From positions 55,952,501 to 56,016,500 of the forward strand of contig NC_092520.1 in assembly GCF_037038585.1 (NCBI RefSeq): 64,000 bases of DNA, written 5' to 3'. Shown here one piece after another: positions 46,446 to 60,500 of the stretch. The notes below the pieces were generated by a model that saw nothing but the letters and a program-made list of their open reading frames with translations, was not told the origin of the DNA and ran no database searches. Numbering within the stretch: the first letter of the stretch is position 1; every line of letters begins with the position of its first letter. The translations under genes were made by a program, and so were the position numbers. Source of the stretch: Patagioenas fasciata (lineage: Eukaryota; Chordata; Aves; Columbiformes; Columbidae).

Positions 46446-46740
46446 TTCAAGGATCCACCACCTCTCTGGGCAAACTGCTTCAATGCTTAACCACCTCCAC
46501 GGGGAATTTTTTGTTCCTTGTGTCCAACTAGCATTTTCCTTCCTGCCACCAGTGACTGTGTCACCCCTTGTCCTTTGTTGGGCACCAGGGAGAAGGGTTG
46601 GATTTCGTCCCTTTGTTGCCTGCCAAACTCTGCCTCCCCTCCTTGGGGCACAGCCCGACTGCCCCCTACCACCCCTATATCCTTTCTGTGGGGCCTTGAT
46701 GTTTTTTACAGTGGGGAAGCCCTAACACCTCGCTCCTTGT
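46446..46740 (-). mobile_element. CR1 LINE fragment (old)
   Basis: Plus strand has accacctctctgggcaaact, gcttcaatgcttaaccacct, accccttgtcctttgttggg and caccagggagaagggttgga, in the order of the reversed CR1 C-terminal/3' region. It lacks the 3' tail. Boundaries are approximate. Confidence 0.7.
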
Positions 46741-46849
46741 CCTGTAGGGAGCGGGTAGAGGGCACCCCAGGGAGGCCATCACCACAGGGGAGGCAGGGAA
46801 GGGCTCCTTTAAAAAATTACAACATTTTTCTGCCATTTTGTTTTCATTT

Positions 46850-47180
46850 AGGTTTTAAATACTAAAAGCTTCATTGTGATGCCATTCATTATTTGCATCT
46901 CAATCCAATAAACTTCCTACTCTTCCACCTTGACATTTATTTGCTGTTAATGCAGAGGCCAGAGTCACTGTGGTTTATTTGGCCCAGGTGAAGGTTATTT
47001 GCCCGTGAGCAAGAAGCAGACAGAAGACATCATTGTGATATTTGCAGGAACTGTAACTGAACTCTGTACCGCTTAATTGCAAACAAAAGCAGCACCGCTA
47101 TGTGTTATTTCCGTGCTCTGTGCACAGTGCTCAACTTGTGTACACTTTGAACCGTGAAAAAAGTCCATTTAGGCAATCTC
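46850..47180. other. Possible conserved noncoding element
   Basis: Repeat-free stretch containing a perfect POU octamer ATTTGCAT (46891-46898), a taattgcaaac motif near 47074, and no open frame. Composition suggests a candidate enhancer; conservation was not tested. Confidence 0.25.
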
Positions 47181-50100
47181 TTTTTACTTCTTGCTAATGG
47201 AGAGACAGAGAAAACAGAGAAAAAACACACAAATCCCCATAATAGCAATAAAAGAAATATAAAAATAAAGATGACAGTTTAATGGAGATTTGTTTGAACA
47301 GTATGTTTTTCTTTTAACCAGTTATTGTGGTGCATTACTAATGTTTTCAACAGTCTGAAATGGAGCTGCTGAAAACATTATGAGGTTTGCAAACATTTTA
47401 CATCTTGGACCACTGGTTGAGCTTGCAAACAGTTCATCTGAGCTTTCAGAGCTGCAATAAATGCTCAGTTTGCACATATCAACCATCATGCTTCAGTTCT
47501 CAGCCTGGATTTTTTTATATACAAATTAGAATTTCTGAACAAAGAGTTATTTGTCTATTACCACAGAATAATGCTGTCACTTGATAAGACTTAATTTTAT
47601 GGCCATTATAAATAATTTTGTTATAATCAGTCTTCACCCTCATTTCAGCCTGCTTTTTGGCAAAATCCCTGGCTTACAGTAAAGGTCCTGCAAAATAAAG
47701 CACTGGAGAGGAATCACACAAGTGACCTAATATAATAGTCTTTCTCCACAGAGCTCATCACAAGACCGGTATTTCCTTAAAAAAGCTTGTATGAATTTAT
47801 AGATTTCATAGTAAGTGCTTCAAGAATAATATATAATATTGAAATGAAGAAGTAATGTCACAGAAAAACCCAAAGCAAGGTGTCTGAAGAAACCTAACAA
47901 TAAGATATTTAAAATGTATATATATGTATGCTTATAAAGTAGATATGATTCTTTCACTCTTTCTTCTACTTCTGTTGCTTCTCTTATACACTACCGACAG
48001 AAATTCACGCATATGCACAGCCTGATGGGGGCATCACAATAACCCACACAGCATTTCTCTTGTTCACTGCTGTCTCGCTCTTAAGCCATTCTGGACTTTC
48101 CTCGGTGGCTGTCAGAGCGCAGAGCCAGCTGTTCAGCTGTGTAACAGGAACAGCACAAAAATAGCCGTTCTGCTCAGCACTTCCAGCCACATCAATCTCC
48201 ATAACAGGCATCGGGATCTGTATGTGACACCCCTCCATAAAATTACTGCATGATGTGATGGTTGGCACCCAAAATAGTGTTTGAGCCCTGGCTGTCAGGG
48301 ATTAACCTCACTAGTCATTAGTACTCTGTCTGCAGGATAGTTGGGGTTTTGGTGTGACAAGGACAGAGCCATCATTGCTCCCCGCTGGTTCCTGGTGGAG
48401 AGGAGATCAGGCGTGGAAGCTGCCACTCTCATCCCTCCTTTGCCAGCCTTCTCTAACTATCACAACATCTTTTCACCTAAATCCTGGAGTAAGGACATTT
48501 CATCTCTCCTGACGGCCTGCAGGACAGTCTGGTTTCTGCCCACATGTCCCCCTGCCATTGCCCTCTTCCCCATGACCATATACATGCAGAAATATTCCTG
48601 CTCCAGGTGCCTCCATGCCTTCCCACAGACCTCCTGAAGGGAAAACCTGCCTTTCTCCAGCAGCTTTCATTTCCTACCTTTGCACCAACAGCAATGAGAA
48701 GAGGTGATGTATTAGGAGGATAAATGTTTCCAGTGCAGAAAGATCACAGTACTGAGGTCTGTTTGTATCTCCTGCAGCACCATGCTTCCTTAATTTCTCC
48801 TCTCCGCAATTGCCTTCCCTCTGGTTCAGGCCCTACTGAAACCAGTGGATCTCCTTTGTACTGTTGGGCACCCAACAAGGGGAACATCTGCACCCCCAGA
48901 AAGCCTAATAAAACCTTTATTTATATTTTGCAGGCATGGGTAGACTGAACTCATCTACAACAATCTGTACGTGGCCTATATTTTCTTTTAGTCTCACGCT
49001 AGTGGATCCCATGGTCTGTTGATACACCTTCATGTGTAGCCTCGCAAAGTAATTTTTAATCTAATATAATTTGTGTTCTCAAATGTGACAGTATTCAGCA
49101 CTTGAGTCAGCCTGATTACAATGAGCTAGGATGTAAATGCTACTAGAGGTCTCTGCGCTGCACTGTGACAACAGCCCTGCCAGAGGACGGGGACAAAAGG
49201 GAGCAGGTGAAGTACCCTGTGAGCAGACGATCTGTGTCATGCGCAGCATTCCCCTTCTGCCTAGACGATGAAAGTGGCTTCTATTTTTGCTTATATTCTT
49301 CTCCGTGCTGTGCTAGGATCATGTGGTAGCATCTCTAAAACACACAAGTGATATAAATCCCCTTTTCAGACTGAACTACTGGTATGAAATTGCAGGTGAG
49401 CAAACTGCAGCCTGTATGCGTTGTAGTACAGATATCCTGAGCTGGGCATCCAGGTACTGAAACATTATGAGCTTCAGCGACATTCAGTGCGGTTGATTGG
49501 AAAAACCTTCTCTGCTACGTGAGGAATGACCAGCTTCATGGTTTTCACTTTTCTGGACCTGGCTTGCTATATTAGCCCCGTAAGAGTTGTTGTCAGTAGC
49601 TGGATTTTTTGAATTTGCTAATTCTTCCTCTTCTTGTCTGGTTTCTTGTACCTGCAGGAATGCAGAGCTCTCTTTTTTCCACTCAAAAAAACCCAAACCA
49701 AACTGCAGCAGTATAAACTGATGCTCTGCGGTCAGCAGGAATGCTGAAGTCAGGAGTGACTTCATTTCAAAACAGCTAAACAAACTATCTATGTTGTCTT
49801 CATAGGGGATTCTATGTTGTCTTCAAGCTGGACAATACAGTCAGTGGTGTACAGGGTGGGACACTTCACCCTATAGTGAGCATTGTTCTGAAAACACCAG
49901 TGATTTACTGGCAAGACCAGTTTTGGGTATAATGGGAGATGAGATACCCAGCTCAGCTGTGGATCCCATCACCACAGGTACCTAAACTGAGGCCAAATGA
50001 ACTTGGAGGGAAGGTTAAAGCTTGATTTCAGTAGCTGACCTTGGAGTGCTCCTGAAAAGTGAATGCAGGCACATGAACAGCTATTTTTTTCCCCATCCTT

Positions 50101-53100
50101 TGACAACAATAGTGCAAATTCATGTGGTTTGGCTGATGGTCAGCTAAAAGAACAACTTCACCCTGTCAGGTGGATGGTGCTGAAGACAGGTGTTTCTCCA
50201 ATGGATTTAACATCAAGTGCATTAGAAAAGCCTTTGAAGTTTTATTCTGCATTTTATACTGTAAAATCTAAGCCACGGTAAATAACCTGAAATAATGCCA
50301 TGAGAGCTGATAAGGGCAGAGAAGGAGCAGGATGTTCAAACTGATAGTCTGAAAAATGCATAACCACATGTGTTCACAAGGCAAGCAAACTCGATACTTA
50401 TTAAATATTATCACAGACCTGACGGATCCCAACTAAGTATTAGACCTGCATTGCTCTGCAATTTGCACAAATATACAACAGAGACATTACACATCTTATA
50501 GAATTTAAATGTTCATGATGGCTGGATTAACTGCAACAGAGGCGTGGAAGAATAATTTTAATGTTGATTACATCTGAAATATATTTTATAGGATTCTCAT
50601 AATGTTTCAACTGATTAAAAATGAATGTGTATTTATGTATATGCATTTACATATGCATGTATAGAAATGTACTCACAGGTGAATATGATGGAAGATTGTA
50701 TCTGTATTTTATGCAGAGACACAGGACTGTCGCCTCCCATGCACATGTTCTCACCATTAGGCTGTAAGGTCTAATCTTTCTGCTTTTCTGCTTTTTTTTT
50801 TTCTTTTTCAATTATTTCTTGGCCTCACCCTGGACACTCTCCTTCTTCCATGAGTTCTTTGACTATTTGATGAGAAAGCTGTCATATGGCAAAAAAGAGA
50901 AAATCTCATATATTTTAAAAGAAAGCAGTAGTGGGACTTCAGTAGCCATTAAGGCTGACCTTACCTGGAAGGGGATAGTCTAGGCTCCCCTACAGTTTTG
51001 AGGCCCAGAGAGAAAAATAAAAAATATTTCTTGCGTCTCTTTTGGGCTGAGACATGGCATAGGTACCAAGTAGTTTAGACACAGATTATTTCTGTATCCA
51101 AAGTACAAACCTGGGCATTTGGGGAACTTAAACTAAACGGGTAAAGCAGCTGTAGACCACAGGTGTCCCCAGGGTTACACAGCAGCTCAGCGGGGGGATG
51201 CAGGATCTTTTGTGCTGGGCAGCTAAATTCTACCCAGGTCTTTACAGGTTGTGTCTGGACCTTAGAAATTTCAATCTCCAATCATTCCAGGACCCGTTCA
51301 TATAACAGACTAATGACCTGTAAAATTTTGGTTTAAATGCCTTCGGAGAGTTATAGTAAACATTTTAAAATGTCACAGAAGATACATTTCCATGCTGTTT
51401 TTACTCTTGCAACCCATAAAGTAGAAAGCATTTCATATAAAAAGACACTAAACCAAATCCCCTCTTCGCATTTTCATTTTACTCAAATAATCTATAAACA
51501 GTTTTATATAGAAATGCTTGTAAAATGCATACCTTTCTGCTTCTTCGGTATTGAATGTTCAGAGTGGTATGAATTTTTAAGTCTAAGCTTCTGGAGAGAA
51601 GGGCTTATAAGAAAATGTTGATGCTCTCTTAACTATTGTGCTCTGACCAGCACTGCAGTAACAGAGAACACCAATAAAGTACTACAGTGCTGTATAATTG
51701 TCTTATTAATTGGAACATTATTTACAGAGAGGGCTGCCTTCACAGCATGCACCTACTTTCTGAAATGCTCGGAGCACTCAGGACACAGCAGGCAGCCAGC
51801 ATAAAAGTTCAGTTAAAGAAACAGTAAAATAGCCATCCATATAAGTGCAAGTTAATGAATTGAGTCCTCCTGGCAGGAAGACTTGAATGTGAGCAAGCAT
51901 TTTCAAATTTAAGGAGAGGTGACCTTAAAAGCCTGCCCAACCTCAAAGGCAGTGCAACATTTATGATGATGCTGGTGGGGCCCTTTAATTTTTAGATGAA
52001 GAATAACCAACCTCAGCTATTCTATTAAAATATGTTCCATGATACATTATAAACTACATTTTGACAAAGATCTGTTTTGGAAACCAGAGGGTAAGAAAGA
52101 AAACAACCCTTTTGAGTGTGTAGGGCACTACCTCACATTTAAATTAACTTCTTAAAAAGCATTCTACATACTAAATCGTGGTCATGGCAGTTGTTTATGA
52201 AATTCTTCTTTGACAAAAGTTCTCCAAACAGCATGAAAAGTAACTGCCACACTCCCTCTACGCTCCTAAAACAGACATTAGTGCCAACTATTCAACAAAG
52301 TGCTTCATATTTCCAGTGTCCCTATAAAATCCTTTCAGCTGCCAGAAGGGATATTACAACGTCTGTTCCTCTGCCTTCACGATGTCTAACTGACTTTTTA
52401 GAAAATTCAACAGAAAAAAAAGAAAAGCATCTGGGACCAAGGCTTACAGCTTTGAAGGATTGTTTTTCGCAAGATTAATGTTTCATTATCATATATGAAG
52501 TATAGCACAGCTACTATGTCAATACTTACATTTAGAACTCGAGTGCAAAGTTCATAAATGACTATGTGGTTTATTCAGCACAGGTACACAACATTGGGTA
52601 TTTGAAGAGATTTAGGACTGGCAATATTTTCCCAAAATATCTTGTAAAATCCTTTTTATAATTTGCTTCCTAAAACATCTGATACTTGCAGACTTTTGGA
52701 TGGATTGTCCATCTTGCTTAGGACTTTACAACCTAGTTCAATTCAAAGTAGAAAGATCATTTTTGCCATTGACACTGAGTTGCCATAAATCAGGTTTTCA
52801 TTGCTGGCTCTTTCGATGCATCATTTATCATGATACAACATGCACTCAGTGCTTGGAAACTGAAAGCAGTTGCTTCCTTGGCAATTACATGGTATAATAG
52901 CAGCCTGGATCCCAGTTCATCTGCAATGAACGTTAAAGTGTTTTATGTTAGGTATTCAGTGGAAAACAGAGCACTCTAGTGCCTGATTTTCTCTGCAGAT
53001 CTAGTCATTTCTCTTTTCCTCAGAAAACACTGGAAATCAGCATTGTATTGTTTTAAAAGAATGTTTCCTACGGTGCTTTGAATAAAATCAATTAGTTTGT

Positions 53101-53460
53101 GGTTTAAAAAAACACCTATGAGTGAAATATACCCCATACTGTATCTAGGTACCTATTTGAGACAGACCTACTTCTACTTTCATCACTTTCCGTAATCCAA
53201 CCTCCATTGCTCTGTGGCTCACACTTGATTATAGCTGGGTCCACCACCATCCATCACCACAACAGCCCCTACCAATCCAAAGCAAAGAAGAAGTGACTTG
53301 TGATTTGGGCAGCACCGTGATGCAGGCGGATTACAGACACTGCCAGTTTTCAGGTCCCTCGTGTGCATTTGGGAAAAGGTACAGTGCTCTTGGGGACCAG
53401 TCAGCTGCGGAACAAGGAAATTAAAATTTCTGACTTCTCTTTAGTTCAAAACTGATGCCT

Positions 53461-53505
53461 TTTTTTTTTCTCTCTCTTTTTGTTTTTTTTTTTTTTTTTT
53501 TTTCC
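53461..53505. repeat. T-rich homopolymer tract
   Basis: Two T runs separated by ctctctc and a G, in total about 45 nt. No adjoining SINE or retrocopy recognised. Confidence 0.95.
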
Positions 53506-55780
53506 TGACAGAGTAGCTGTATTAACTTCAGTGTCGTGGACCAAATTCAGTTGAGAAAGACAATTGGCATATTACTGCTGCAGTTTCAAATACCAGTGGC
53601 ATTTCCTTGGCTCTCTGCTGAGTATAAAACTATTACATATTGTTGCTACATTTGTATGCATACTAACCAGCCTTCCTTTGAAAACCAATCAATTGCACTT
53701 TGGTAGCCTTCGGGACAGCATTTTGAGTTAGCTAACACTGTAAATAGCATCATCTTCCAATGTGAGCTTCCTTCCGAAAATGATACTTCACACCAGTGGT
53801 TCATTACCTTTTTCCAAATGGATCTGCCTCAAAATTGAGTTTTTCTGTGTTTCCATTTGGCAAAAGGAATTATAGAAGACTTAAAGAAAGTCAATTTATC
53901 CAGCCTCAGATAAGATAAGCACAGAGATTTAACACCTAGATTAGACTAGTGTTCCCATAAGATACACATGACCAACTTAGATTTGTCTCATGGGTGAATC
54001 AAGTCACTAGAACTTCACATTTCAAATGCAAACAACTACGATGAAAGAAATGGTTTTTATGTTACAATGCTACTGTCCTCTCATCATAGAGATGACCCAG
54101 ACACAGGCAAGCCCCGTAACAGGCTGTGTCCATATCTTCCCTGTCTGTCAGATATGTTCTGGCACTGGGCCTCTCTTACAGCCATTTCCTCCTGTTTCTT
54201 TCCTTCATCCTTGTCAATGACAAAGATATTTTCTGGCTACTGTAACTGCAGTGCCTCTTCTTGTTTCTGTCATAAAGTCATGGAACAAAGTTTGAGTTAC
54301 CAATGTGAAATATGAGTTGCTGAAACGTGTGAATTCATACTCCTTTATTTGCTTTTGTGATTTCTGTAAGCTTTACTGGTTCTAGTTCTGCTTTTGAGTC
54401 CAAATATGTAAAAGGCTGTTTATGTTACCAAATGCCAGAATACACAGATGGCATCCATTTAACTGAGTAGATTTTTACTATTGGTGATGGGCATTTCATG
54501 CCATCAATCTGACATCTTCCTGAAGCACTATTACTTTTTTTTTCTAACTCTTCCTTAAGGTAAATAGGTGTTCGGCTAAATCCTTCTGGCTCTACTTTTA
54601 TGAACAAATTTCATTCTGGCTGCTGCAGTAGAAAGAGAAGACTGTGGGGCCCATGATATTGAATTTATTATTCCAGTTGAAGAGCTCTTGAAATGCCTAG
54701 TAAATTTGATCTTTCTAGTAATTTCAAATACAGCATCTATATCATAGCCATATGCCTGCCACATTATACTTTTTCTTGACAGAGAAAGAAAAAAGCAACC
54801 TGCAGTCTCCTCAAATATAAAAGAAACTGGAAGAAATAAGAACCACACCTCTATACATGTGTTCTTTGGCCTAGAATGTATTTATTGATGCAGGATATGG
54901 ATCTAAACCAACACTAAATCATTCTTCAGAAATGCTGAACATTATTCTTCAAGGAGTCTGAAGGTGTGCCTGTGGAAGATGTCTGTATTTGGCAATGATT
55001 TTCCAAGTTTGAGCTTTATAAAGAATAACAGGATTGTGCTATTACACTTCTAGCTGTGATAGGGCTGGAGGAGGTTACTTGGACTCTGTGGTTACGTCAC
55101 TAAATAGAAGAGAGCCAAGAGCTAATCCTCATCACTCAGGATAAGTGGTAAGCACAGACAGATCCACGCTGCACAGGTATTGTCCCTGCAACTTGCCTCA
55201 TCCCACGTGGTGCTCATGTGATCCAAGGCAAAATGCTTCTTTTCATGTATTTTTTCCCAGTTCAAGGTGTCTGAAGTAATGTATAACCTGTGCTGCAGCT
55301 CCAGAGTGGTGGCTTTGTAACATGAAGCTGCATATGTGTATGGCACGTCTGAGGGTATAAAACATATCAGGATTGCATTGGAAAATCTTGTAGAACGGAA
55401 GGAGTTGCACTTGATGCAATCTTGTCCCTGCTGTCCTGGAATGAATTAGCTCACACAAGTGAGCCCAGACATTGGTGAGAGCCAGGAGCCATTGACCATC
55501 CCCCATTGACCTGAACTGGGGATACAATACAACTTACTGTGTTGTACAACTCTCCACACTTCAGCCTGAGACTTAGTGTTTATTTTCCTGTCCAAGCAGC
55601 TTAACAAGCTGCAAAACATTGTCCACATTTCTACCACTGCCTTTTTCCAAACCTGAAGCCCAGTATTTCAAATTCTGATGACCTGAGACCACTGTTTGGA
55701 CTATGTTAAATACACCATAATCTGTGTCAGGCAAGAAGACATTGAGTAATATGCAATATTTCACTTTCAAGCTGGCACCT

Positions 55781-55828
55781 GCAGGACAGGATCCTAAGGA
55801 AACTGCAGGACAGGATCCTGAAGAAACT
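55781..55828. repeat. 24-bp tandem duplication
   Basis: Two adjacent 24-bp copies starting gcaggacaggatcctaagg (55781-55804) and gcaggacaggatcctgaag (55805-55828), differing at two positions or so. Confidence 0.93.
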
Positions 55829-58800
55829 CAAGAGACTCTTGCATGTAGTCTGGGACAAAAGAGGCACTGCTCCCATCTCAAGACAGAGGAACAGAGGCAG
55901 GTAAAACACCAAGACTGGGGAGAAACCTTTTATACCAACTCTGGGCAGAGCTTTCTGGAATTTCAGGCTCCTGCAGGAACATGATGTTTTCCCCCCACCA
56001 CATGCAAGCACTTGTGTTAGGAGAGGGAAGCAAACTTCTCATGCAGGGCACTCTGCAGCCATTTCCAGACCAACAAAGGCAATTCCCAGGGAGCAGAGGG
56101 TTCTTGGTAGCATTCCCAGATCTTGCCGATGAGCAGCACAGCACATGCCAGCAGCCGCTCAGTAAACCTAGCCAAAACTCTATTATTGATCTCCAATGTC
56201 CCCTCCTTTTCCCAGCAAGCCACTGGAAATAGCATAAGGCTCTCCACTCGCTTGGCAGTGCAGCCTATGGACGCAGCAGGAAAGTACCATGGTACTCATC
56301 ACATGGCAGAGACAGATGGGCTCTTCCTTTGCCTGTGCTTACTCAAATGCCCTCCTCCCATTCTCTTGCAGACTGAGCTTTAGGGATATTGCCCGGCTGC
56401 AGTCAGTAGCATTGGTACCCATGACCATGCTGTCTCCTCTAGGCCCATGGCCTCAGGGGTTGCCATACCACCTGCTCTAGACCTTTTCTCTCAGCAACTC
56501 TTGGGGTATGGTTTGCAGAAACACCAGTCTACCTGAGTGTTCTCATACAAAGTCACATACTTTAGGTGTGAATTTTGGTCTAGATAACCGCACTAGGTTT
56601 TTAGTCATCTCCACACACTACCAGGTACTGGAGATACTGGCTTGGGTTTGTCCCCCAGTGTGGAGCTGGCCACCAAAAGCATACTCCCCCTTGGTGCTAA
56701 AGGAGGTGGAGGACTAGTTAGTCTTCTGAGGAACTGCTGCAGGTGCCAGGTATGATAGGCTGCCTGTCTCGGCAGGATGAAGACAGCTGTCTCATACTTA
56801 CGATACCTATGTCTAGAAAATTACATGGGAAAGACCACCTACTCCATATCCTGATGGAAGTATCAGATACTCAAGTTTGAGTCCAAAATATCTTCGGTCT
56901 ATCATGCTAATCATAACTGATGTATGCTCAGCTATGGTTTAAGACTATAGTAAACACTGTTACCTTATCTCATAGTAATTCCCTCCTCTTTTTGTCACTG
57001 TTAATTCTTTTCTTGATCAGTGCCATGTGGCTGCTACTATTACAAAGAACACAGAGAATGCAAACAAAGGGTTGGTTGGTTGCCTCACTGCTACCTTGGG
57101 GCACTCCTCTTGTGCTTAGTACCCATCACTGAAGTCTGCTCTCTGTCCGCTGGGTCTGATTTCCAGATACGCTCTGTGGTCCCAGGAGGCACTTTGCATA
57201 GTTTAAAAATCAGCACTCAGTCTGAAAATGGGAGGATTGCCAGCGAGTCAAGCAGCCCTAAAAATCATCCCTTTTTTACTCTGCCTGGCTCAGTACTCCA
57301 CCTTCTAAAAGCAAATTATACACTTTAATTTCCAGTGCTTTCCCTAGTCTTGCCCCATATTCTCAATTGAATTTTATTGTTATCTGTGCAGAACACTGCC
57401 CTGCTACAGTGAGATATAGGACTTAACCCTCCTAGTATGCTTTCTGTTTTCTTGTTCGTTTTCCTGCTTTTGTTTGGTTGGTTTGGTTTTGCCATTGTGG
57501 TTTGTTTAGTTTTAATTTTAGTTTGATCTTTAGGAACCAAATAGATGGACAGAAGGAAATAAGGAAGAGAAGGTAAACACAAGACTGACAGGACACTGAG
57601 GATGATCAGGGTAAGGAGAGAGGCCGATTAGCAGCCAGAGGCCAGAAGTCAGCTGAATTTGAGCTGCATGAACAGGTTGTTTACTTCACTGCTGTCTTGG
57701 GGGTGTGAAAAAATGAGGTCATGAGATGTGTCCACTCAACTTTTCAACACTTTTGCTTTGCTTGCTCCACTTCCAAGTCAGTTTAATCTTTGGAAAAGTT
57801 TTCTGTGTTGTCTAGTGGTCATTGGAAAGAGCATGAGTACGAGACCGTTCAAGTCCATACATTACATGCTTAATCATCGGTTCCTCTAATGCAAGTCTCA
57901 ATGTTATAAGCATGCTTTCCATTTTATGCACCCCTCCCTTGGGCCACATATAATTCTTCATATTGTGGTTGACATTCGGGCATTTAAATTGCAGCTCTCT
58001 ATCTTGCCTTGCAGACAGCAATGACTCTCTTGGCTTTAGAGTATTTGCTGTCCAGATGGTTGCTGTCAAATAAGAAACAGGTGGCATCACTGACACAAGG
58101 TTTGCCTATAAATTTCTTCAGAAAAAGGAGTAAAATTTCAAAATGTTCTTCAGCTTGATGGTTGGTGTTATTAAAAGACATTTCAGTCCTAGGTAGTTTA
58201 CTCATCTCTACGGGACTCAGGGAGAGAGAGCTTTGAAAAAGTCTCTGAGCAACTTCAAAACAACTATTTATCAGGATTGCATCTTCTTTCCTCAAAGACC
58301 CAACACTGCCCTAATGGGCTTGGATCCCACTTTGAATAATTTCTTTTCCTTTCTGCAAATTCTATAATTGCTTCTGGAGTGAGTGCTTGACAGTGGGTAT
58401 GACTACAGCAGCAGAGAGGGCACCAGCAAAGCAGGGGAGGGATGGAGGCCAGGAAAACCTCAGGAGAGGTAGTAGGTCTGGCACGTTCATTTGAATCTCT
58501 CTCCAGAGTTCCCTCCACTAGATGGTACTAGGGCAACACATTGGACTTCACAGACTTTCCCAGCAATGATAATTATAATAACAAAGTGTCCCTGCATATA
58601 GAAGCAAGAGATGGTCAGGCCTTTTGGGATGCAAGAAGCTTCTAGTGAAGATAGTTAAATTTTCAAGGTGAAGTACTCAAAATTTAGCAAAGAAAACAGG
58701 TGTCCTGAGCAAGTATAGTTTGCTTCTGCATGTGTTACAACAATCTTCAGTTGCATATATCCACTCACTTTTCCATATTCTAATTTTTATTTGTGTTCTA

Positions 58801-60370
58801 AGGGTATACATAATGTCAAATACTGTTAAAGGAAACAAACAGTAAGAATTATGCGAAAATTAGATCCTACCACTATCTGTTCCCCAAAGTTACCATTTAA
58901 CAAAATATTAATTAATTTGACTGCCCTTACAAAGACATGGATTATTTGCTGCAATATATGGTGTCCAAAGAAAGGCAAAACTAACCCTTATAGCCTATAT
59001 AGCTTAATTCAATAGCTTATTGGTGTTACTGGCAGCCAGCAGCCCAGTAAATTGTAGTGCCCATTCACTTTGCCATATTCATATTCATGACATATTCATT
59101 CATGTTTTTAATACCTGAACTTTTCTACCTTCGGGACTTTTTGCAAGTGGAGGGGCGAGTGAGAGAGTAGAGACATGAGTGAACTTACATATTCACAGCT
59201 GAATTGGGTTTCCTGTATCCTAGACTGAGTGTGGTACCTTATTTTGTGGGCAATTAAAATCTGCAGCTATGTGAGTTGTAAGACCATGTGAGTGAGGCAA
59301 GTTACATTTTGCTATTTCTCCTCCAAGATAAACAGAATTGCAATAGGTTTGTACAACTTGTCAGCCAAAAATGCTGTACAGCAATAAAGGAGCAGGACTC
59401 CCAGGTTGTGCTGGAGGCTCTGACAGCTCATCCGATGAGCACAAAGCTGTCTGAAAGAAAACAGAGATGAAATAAACACCTAGCTATTAAGGCATGCTAG
59501 TATGTTTCTCGGACTTTTAAATCCGATAATCACTGAACTTTTTTGGAAGAAAAATTTGCAGACTGTCTGCAATGATTAGCCTCTCCCGACAATTTCTCTG
59601 CATGTGACTGGAGGATTTAATGTGTTTTATATACCTCCTTCTCATATCCTCTGACTGTAAGACCTCCCTGAACTCTAGAAAAACATCAGAAGAGACAAAA
59701 GGAAAAGATAATATACCTTTCATGTTATTTATTTCTTACAACTCAAGAAGCTTTTGTTGGTTATTAGTGTTACAATAATCTACAACATTCTTAGAGAAGC
59801 TTCAGGTTGACAATATCTATCTCTGGCAAAAGTATATGTAAGATGCGTTGAGGTCATTTTTAATGAATGAAAATGGGGCTTTCATAGATCTTGTTCTTTC
59901 AATGTACACATTTCAGAATTCTATTAGAAAAGACTACTTATGGGAACACAGTTTGAGTTAGTTCCATCAGCATTAAAGCAAGATTAATTTTTCCTTTTTT
60001 TTTTCCTTTTTTTTTCAGAATTGGTACCATTTTCAAGCATGTAAAAAGCTTTTCTGCCTGCTAACAACTTTTTACTTTCTAATGAACCTATGACTGACAG
60101 AAAGTTGAGCTTTTCTTTCCTCCCACTAATACCACCATTGTCTGCGCCTTGCTCACCAGCATTGTGTATCAGTCACAAGCTGACTCCTTTGTGCCTTTGT
60201 AAAGTATCAATTTAGTCAGCACTATCTACTGGGCAGACAATGCTGCCGGTAAACGTGAACACACACAAAATCCTGGAGCATTAGAAGCCCTAAAAACAAT
60301 GGTTTGGCTAAGAGGCCTGGACGTTTGGGAGGTGGCAGCCCATCAGTGCCTGGGGCCTGCATGGTCGGAG

Positions 60371-60500
60371 GCAGCAGGCAGGCAGGACAGGCTGGGTGCC
60401 ATGGCATTGGAGGGAGTGGCCAGGCCAGCAGGCAAGACAGGCTGGGTGCCATGGTGTTGGAGGGAGCGGGCAGGCCAGCAGGCAGGATAGACTGGCTGCC
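60371..60500. repeat. 50-bp minisatellite
   Basis: GC-rich tandem repeat with a 50-bp period. The element ggcaggacaggctgggtgcc at 60381 recurs as ggcaagacaggctgggtgcc at 60431 and as a more changed copy ggcaggatagactggctgcc at 60481. About two and a half copies are visible. Confidence 0.9.

Larger units (their letters stand above)
47181..60370. other. Long intergenic stretch, mainly unique
   Basis: Thirteen kilobases of AT-rich DNA with almost no recognisable CR1. Contains the T-rich tract at 53461 and the 24-bp duplication at 55781. None of the short open frames (for example 58000-58520 or 55720-56380) shows a known domain or splice structure I can support. Confidence 0.6.

Noticed and set aside
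57999-58518. Two overlapping minus-strand frames that might be exons
   Set aside because: No domain or convincing splice sites could be recognised.
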